DNA of 64,000 bases. It comes from Lactarius indigo. Its lineage: Eukaryota; Basidiomycota; Agaricomycetes; Russulales; Russulaceae. Each line of letters starts with the position of its first letter. Positions within the stretch are counted from its first letter, which is position 1. The DNA lies in the NCBI GenBank assembly GCA_025766275.1, contig JAFKAC010000040.1, positions 1-64,000 on the forward strand, read 5' to 3'. The notes beneath the pieces were generated by a model. It was not told the DNA's origin. It saw only the letters and a program-made list of their open reading frames with translations, and made no database searches. Positions 57,651-64,000 of this stretch are shown here, piece by piece. Both the position numbers and the translations under genes were made by a program.

Positions 57651-58967
57651 ATGGCCTCTAAAGTCCCGAAACTTTTCCAGCCCATCCGCGTTGGTACCGC
57701 CAATCTGCAGCACCGGGTCGTTTTGGCTCCCATGACTCGGGTCCGCGCCGATGCGCAATACGTACACGGACCACTTGCTGTAGAATACTACAAGCAGCGC
57801 ACCAGCGTTCCGGGAACTCTGGCAATCACCGAAGCTACGTTCATTGCCGCGCAGGCTGCCGGATATAAAAACATGCCTGGTATATGGAATGACAAGCAGA
57901 TCGCGGCATGGAAATCGGTTCGCTCATACTTTCTCTCGCTTTCCTTCTCTGACTGACGACTTGATTGAACCGGGTCCCACCTGGACCCATTTGTTTTTCT
58001 CTCTCTCAACATAGGTCACAGATGCGGTACACGCAAACGCATCGTCCATTTTCCTCCAGCTTTGGGCTCTCGGCCGCGCTGCAAATACCGACATCCTTCG
58101 GGAGAGCGGCATGTACCCATTTGTCGCACCGAGCGCCATCCCGATCAAGGACGGCGAGGCCCCCCGCCCGCTGACCGTGGAGGAAATCAAAGAATACATT
58201 CAATTGTTTGCCACCGCAGCGGAGAACGCGGTACTGAAGGCAGGGTTCGATGGAGTTGAGATTCACGCGGCCAACGGCTACCTCCCGGATCAGTTTCTCC
58301 AGACCAACTCGAACGCGCGAACGGACGAGTATGGTGGTTCGATCGAGAACCGCACGCGCTTCGTGCTGGAGATCGCAGATAAGTTGGTCAAGGCGGTCGG
58401 CGCAAACAAAGTGGGCATACGTCTTAGCCCGTGGTCGACTTACCAGGGTGAGTCGCGGTTGGGGCAGAGGCGTTTTGTGACGTAACGGATGGTCCTCGTT
58501 GCAGGAATGAGGATGCCGGACCCGATCCCGACTTTTGCAGAGCTCGTTACGCGCATCCGCGACAATCATCCCGACTTTGCATACATCCATGTTTTGGACC
58601 CTCCCGCCGATGACAACTCAAGTGGAGCGTCAAACAAAGTCCTACGCGATATATGGGGCGACCGGCCGTACATCGCTAATACTGACTTCCAGCGCGACTC
58701 CGCTATAGAGACAGTCGAGAAGGAAGGCGGCCTCGTTTCGTTTGCGCGCCACTTTATCGCAAATGTCGGTATCGACTGGTCCGATTCACGTCGAACTCCG
58801 CACTGATTAGTTGGTTTTGACAGCCTGATCTCCCATTACGCCTGAAGGAGAATATTGAGCTCGCACAACCTAATCACGAGACAATCTATAGCCCAGGCGC
58901 CGAGGGATATACTGACTATCCCTTTGCCACAGAGGCAAAGGCCGGGACTTCGAAGAGCCGTTACTAA
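57651..58967 (+). CDS. Old yellow enzyme, FMN-dependent NADPH oxidoreductase
   Basis: OYE/12-oxophytodienoate-reductase family: flavin-dependent reduction of activated alkenes by NAD(P)H. Starts ATG 57651 (MASKVPKLFQPIRVGTANLQ). Introns near 57.91-58.01, 58.45-58.50 and 58.77-58.82 kb. Family marks: VVLAPMTRVRA (FMN binding), IFLQLWALGRAA, the active-site GVEIHAANGYLPDQFLQ with the His/Asn pair, NARTDEYGGSIENRTRFVLE, GIRLSPWSTYQ, and the terminal FARHFIAN / PDLPLRLKENIELAQPN with YSPGAEGYTDYPF. Length and order match the family and no defects are needed. Substrate cannot be inferred; not obviously part of a biosynthetic cluster here. Confidence 0.9.
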
Positions 58968-59280
58968 AGGCTGACCCATTCCTTGGAGGATGCTATGGAA
59001 GAGTTTGACGGTCTTAGTGACGCTCATCGCTGAACACCTGTATGGTAGTCGATCTGAATGTGACCGTCTCTAAGGGAACACAAGTTGGCAGCGGTTGCGT
59101 CATAATAGTTGACATGTCATATAGCATGACCGGAATTTCGGAAGTGGAGGGAACGCGCGTATGACTTCGCAGCATAATATTGGTTTCGGCGAATCAATCC
59201 AGTGAGAATGTACAGTAAACAGGGGAATTTTCGCGTTTACATCACTAAGTCAATGGATATACTATATACGTCCCGTTTGT
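58968..59280. other. convergent 3' intergenic region
   Basis: Between the 3' ends of OYE (+) and NLR 2 (-). No coding signal. Confidence 0.4.
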
Positions 59281-62200
59281 TCATTCCGCAGCGTGGTTAG
59301 ATAACAATTGTATAATATCCTGCTGTCGCCGGCCAGTTGCTAGTTCGGATCCGGTCAATCCAAGGTGGTTGCGTGCCTGAGCATCCGCACCGTGGTCCAG
59401 CAAGAGCCGCACAATTTCTAAATCACCTTCCCGCCTGCCCTCTGCTGCTCGGAGTAATGGGGTCGATCCCTTGTCGTTCCGGGAGTCCACCTCTACATCG
59501 CGCTCGAGTAATACCCGAGTAACCTCGAGGTTGCCGTTAGCCGCCGCCAAATGCAGCGGAGTGTTTCCCCTCTCGTCCCGCATATGCACATCTGCGCCGT
59601 GGTCCAGCAACAACCGCGCGACATCAGGGCTTCCACCCTTCGATGCTCTGTGTAACGGGGTAGCTCGGCGGTCGTCCTGGGAGTTGATCTCTGGATTGCG
59701 CTTTAGTAGTAGCCGAACAACCTCGAGGTAACCACGAAATGATGCTATATGCAGTGGAGTGTAGCCGCCGCTGTTATTGCGCACACCTACATCTGCGTCA
59801 TGGTCCAGCAATAACCGCACAATATCACGGTTTCCGCTTCTCGCTGCTCGGTGTAATGGGGTCGATCCTTCGTCATCCCGGGAATTGACCTCCACGTTGC
59901 CCTTGAATAGTATCCGAGCTACCTCGAGGTTCTCACGAGATGCCGCCAAATGCAGTGGTGTGCTTCCGCTGTTGTCCCGCACGCGCGCATCCGCACTGTG
60001 GTTCAGTAACAACTGCACAAAATCAGGGTTTTCAGCATCCGAAGCCATGTGTAATGGGGTATATCCGAGGTCGTCATTTGAGGCATTGACCTCCGCGTTA
60101 CGCTCGAGCAGTATCTGAGCAACCTTGATATGTCCCCCAAGCACGGACGCATGCAGTGGAGTGCCGTGTCGACCACCGAAATGATTTACTTGCTGTGGGT
60201 GCTTGATTGCTAGGCGTTCCACTAGACCACGGAATCCCCTCCGAGCCGCGAAATACAAGGGAGCGGCTGGAAATGGCACAGGCCTCTGGCGCTCAGACGC
60301 GGAAACCGTCAAGAGCTCTTGTATGTCTTGTGCTCGCACCCATGCTGAAAAATGCGACTTGTCCATGTCGAAGAAATAATCCATTGCGTCTTTTATCTGT
60401 AGTTCCACATCCCCGACCTTAGCATGCGCGACCCAATGTTGAGCAGCGTATCGAAAAAGAGGAATATGTTTGGCGCTGTCGTTGTCATGGTCGTCAAGAC
60501 GGAATAATGTGCCGAGACAAGCCTGGGCAAGAATCACGTGGGAAGGCTCGATGGGAATATGAAACCGCCGGGACACTTCTTCCATGGAAGTCGCGAGGCG
60601 ATCCGATGTCAGGAATTCTTTTACAGAGAAATGCGAGAACTGAACAATTCGCTGGTCTTCGTCGCTGATTATGGAGACCAAACTGGAACAGGCCGACAGG
60701 ACCGCTTCTTCTTGGTCTTCCCAGCGCCAATCCGTAATCAACTTTGGAATGCTTTCCGTGTCCAGGTCAAACGCGAGCACTTCCGCGAGCTCCTCGACTC
60801 TGAGTGGACGAACGGCTACTGTGAGACATTGCAAAAGTCGATGGGCATAATGTCTAATTGCCTTGTGGATCTGCTTCAGTATGCGCTCATATGTCTCATC
60901 CAGTGTCTCGGGAAGCTTCTCGAGGATGCGGCGCACATCTATCGGAACACAGCGCCGCAGAACCTCTAATTGGCAAATTACCCATCGGAACCTGCGAGAA
61001 TGTAAGTAGGTGGGGTGATTGCGAGCGTTTAAAGAAACCCTCACATTCCATTTGCTTTCTTTGTGAGCTCCCCGATGACCGCATTCTTATCATCGTCTAG
61101 CCATTTCTTCATTCGTTGATCTGAGTGAACGACAAAAATAATGTAATCGTTAATGTCTTGCTTTTGTCCGTCTTCGTCGTGGAGGGACAATTGTTGAGTT
61201 GCCAAAGGCTCAAGTGTGATGTGAATGTCGAACTCTGGACGACTCGTTATACATAGACGCAGATTTGGACGGCGAATCTCGACAAGTGCTTTCACCAGTT
61301 CAAGGACCTTTTCACGCGGCGATGGAATGCCCGAGTCATTGGGACACTCATCGAGGCCATCCATGATGAGGTAGATAGGTACTTGTTCTTCGATCGCGAG
61401 CATATTTTCAAGGCATTTGAAGAGGGAGTCGTCTGTCGGCTGTTCTGATCCGTCCTTGTGTGCTGAAAATAACCTTTGAAGAACATCACAGAATTTATCG
61501 GATTGATTGGAGAGCTGAACGAGAAGGGATGATAATAAAGCACGGGAGTCTTGTTTTTCTGTTCCCGTGAAAGTGAAAAAGAAATAGGCCATGCGAGCGT
61601 CCCCGGAGTCGGAAATGGCTTTGATATCATGGATAATCGCCGAACTTGCCATAATATTTCAATAAGGAATCGACTCGCATGAGAGGTAACGTACCTGAGA
61701 ACAGTCTTCCCAGAGCCAGCTATCAAGCCGGGAGTCGTTAGTGGCAACTATGACGCACACGATGATGGGATACGTACGTTTTCCGTGGATCCAAAACAAT
61801 GAGCCAGATGTTTTCCAATCTACAAGCGTGTTCCCTTTGGTGCACCACGCAGCGGTACCCTTGTGACGAGTACCAGATGCGTTGTTATAATCAAAAGATG
61901 GATCGGGGGGAGCAACCCATTTAAGAAGGTCCTTGCGTAATTCTTTCCCTGTAAGAGAGGTCAAGCTTCGGTGATCGGCGATGATGAGGTTAGAAGATTA
62001 CGAACGATTCATGTCGCTGACTTGGTTGACCACTTGTTGAATTGCTACTCCGTTCTTTTTTACATCTAACCAGTAAAAGGCTGAGGACTATTCGGGCCCG
62101 GGGCCGGGTAATGCGGGTATAACAGACCTTCGATGACTGAACCGACTTTGTGGTCGACGCCTTGTATCTGGCCGTCGACGCTCTGCATCTTACCATCGAT

Positions 62201-63094
62201 ACCGTCTATTTTGATATCAACAACCCGCACCCTCCCATCGACGGCTTCCACCTTTTCATCCACGCCCTTGACCTTGTCATCAATGCCACGGGTGATCCTC
62301 AGGGCTTCTATTGCTGCCATGCGAGCCTCCTCTTGAGTCCATTGGTCCAGGCGGTGAAGCGCGTCTTCCACGTCCTTCCTTCCAATCAGCTTCTTCAGAT
62401 ACGCCTCTGTACGACGGTCATTTTTGGGCGATTTATCGATAGAAAAGGACATACTCGTTCGCCCCTGCCCGACCTCCTTCGTCACGATCCCAAGGATCGA
62501 GAGGACCTCAGCCATGATCTTTACGATAATGTCCGTCATAGCTGCCGTTGGCCGGACCTCGATATATTGTTCAAGCCGTTTAAAGAAGTTCTCCAAGCGG
62601 CCAAACAGGTCTACAAGAGCATCTTGGCTAGCGCGGACATCCTTGATGGCCTAAGGGATAAATATATCGTCAGAACACATAGGTTAAAGATGATGCTCAC
62701 TTGGAGGAGGACGCCAATCCCAACAAAGATCGCATTTGATGGTGGGAATATCTGTAATGACACACATCAGAGGGTAGATCTTGAGTGACTCAAGTTTCGC
62801 AATTACCAGTCCAACACCGTTACCGAGGGTCGCAGAGAACGCGCACATGACATTCACAGTGGGATCGAGCCACTTTGTCCACCTTTCATTGGCAGCCCGA
62901 TATCGATCAGACGTCTGGAATTGGGCCCGAAGCATGGAGAGAATGTCACTGGGAGAATCGCAGGACTGCAGCCGGGTGGCTAGGGGATGGGAAGCAATGT
63001 CCCTCTTTGTCTGGCGCTTGTATTCTTCTAAAGCAGCTGCAAAGATCGTCGGAAAGTTTGTGGAAGAGGTGGCAGTAGACGGAACTTGGGACAT
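59281..63094 (-). CDS. NLR-like STAND protein 2: Goodbye-NACHT-ankyrin
   Basis: Paralogue of the gene starting at 29510. Starts ATG 63094 (MSQVPSTATSSTNFPTIF). In order: Goodbye-type domain (HPLATRLQSCDSPSDILSML, VMCAFSATLGNGVGL, AIFVGIGVLLQ, AIKDVRASQDALVDLFGRLE); a helical stretch EAYLKKLIGRKDVEDALHRL; a linker of seven-residue repeats (KVKGVDEKVEAVDGRV onward, 62.12-62.30 kb); NACHT with Walker A GSGKTVL (61.70-61.72 kb), Walker B YLIMDGLDECPND and LCITSRPEFD; winged-helix-like RPLRVEELAEVLAFDL and FSHFSVKEFL; then about nine ankyrin repeats (TPLHLAAANGNLEVTRVLLE type) to the end at 59281. Short introns at 62.65-62.70, 62.76-62.81, 61.66-61.7, 61.72-61.78 and 60.98-61.04 kb. No frame defects seen. 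Probable intracellular non-self sensor; ligand unknown. Confidence 0.88.
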
Positions 63095-64000
63095 GGTGCT
63101 AGTTGACTCGGAAGGGGCTTGTTTAGGTACTTAGGGATAGAGAGAAAGTCGCAAGGGGGGGGGGGGGGTACCAGAGGGTACTTATTACACCAACACATAG
63201 TTACGGTAGGGACGTGTTTCTGACAGATAGCCGCCTCGCATTAATATTCCCAGGGAGCCAGTATGATAGACGCACACATACAATGACATTCAGCCCAAGA
63301 TGGAATAGACCCGCATGAAAGACACGACACCTAGATTCGTTCGCTGTTCAAGAACAAGGTGCGAGTGTGAGAATCGAACAGCGTCCATGAGGAACCCATC
63401 TTGGCACTCGGCTCCCGTGTCCAACTTGGCGTACCGCGCGCCAGTTGGCGAAGTAGTGACAAGGGCAAGGAAGTGGTCGACGGTCCGTCTACATCCTAAC
63501 GCGTGCATCCTTCTACTCCATTTACGAGAGTCACAGCTGTCATCGTCGCAGAATGACCGTCAAGACGCTCTGCAGGGTAAGATCACACGCCCAGCCGCTC
63601 GCCGACGGTGGCTCAAACACGACGAATTAGAGCAGAGAGATGCAGTAGCCCATCCTTAACGACGTCCGACCGTCTCGCCTGCCCTCGTGAGAGAGCACAG
63701 GGGGTAAACGTGTTACCTGAATCAACGGGCGGGAACTGAGGGTGGCTACGTTGGATGCTCGAGGAGCACAGGATTCCATTGGATCGTGGACAGGATGGAC
63801 AGCGTGATGCCACAGTCTGGCAGAAAGGCGCGGGCTTCAAGGCTTCTTGAGGGCTGACACCTCAGAGGCTGAGCGCTGAGGAACATCACTATCGCCAGAG
63901 ACTAGTCTCTTTACAATAAGTCTTAACAATGTTCGTACCAGATATGTTTTAAATGGGTGGAAAATGTGAGAATTAAATATCTTTTGGTCAATGTAGGGTG
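63095..64000. other. 5' flank of NLR 2, no gene recognised
   Basis: Includes a run of 14 G (63155-63168) about 60 bp upstream of the NLR 2 ATG. Short frames (63315-63659 +, 63613-63840 -) have no support. Confidence 0.4.

Noticed and set aside
1..64000. CRISPR arrays, operons, bacterial features
   Set aside because: The window is eukaryotic (introns, TEs, nuclear gene set); no regular spaced repeats seen.
1..64000. tRNA and rRNA genes
   Set aside because: No B-box (GGTTCGAATCC-like) with matching A-box or rRNA core was found by eye; a scan with a tRNA model would settle it.

Overview
This window is nuclear DNA from a filamentous basidiomycete, most likely Agaricomycetes. The evidence is dense genes split by many very short GT-AG introns (about 40-60 nt), a Plavaka-type (KDZ superfamily) transposase, a DUF6532 gene, a chromodomain Ty3/gypsy retrotransposon, and two NACHT-ankyrin genes with a fungal STAND N-terminal domain. 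Genus and species cannot be read from it.

Left part (1-25 kb) is mostly housekeeping. In order: a beta-adaptin gene (AP-1/AP-2 large subunit) whose reading frame is broken by several single-base losses; about 6.7 kb with almost no coding signal; a head-to-head pair UBP6/USP14 deubiquitinase (-) and BAP31/Yet-type ER protein (+) sharing a 239-bp promoter with a perfect TGACGTCA site; ATP synthase subunit H (ATP14); a 238-residue protein of unknown function; the T7-like mitochondrial RNA polymerase RPO41; and a C2H2 zinc-finger protein.

Right part (26-64 kb) is an accessory region with two paralogous pairs: two BAG-domain proteins that share a C-terminal DGWSEV tail (26.7-28.7 kb and 54.4-56.6 kb), and two NLR-like proteins with Goodbye, NACHT and ankyrin domains (from 29.5 kb on + and 59.3-63.1 kb on -). 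An F-box-like protein and an old yellow enzyme (OYE, FMN oxidoreductase) lie among them.

The first NLR gene is split inside its ankyrin repeats by a 14.5-kb nested insertion. A Plavaka DNA transposon (35226-49771, 15-bp inverted ends, CG duplication) inserted first. Its transposase has two in-frame stops, and it carries a DUF6532 gene on the opposite strand. A Ty3/gypsy chromovirus (39684-47630, minus strand) later landed inside the transposase, with 578-bp LTRs differing at one base and a TCCTG target duplication. Its primer-binding site is complementary to the predicted 5' end of its own RNA, indicating Tf1-like self-priming, and its Pol has a long C-terminal extension ending in CCHC knuckles. 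The ankyrin frame reads straight through once the insertion is subtracted.
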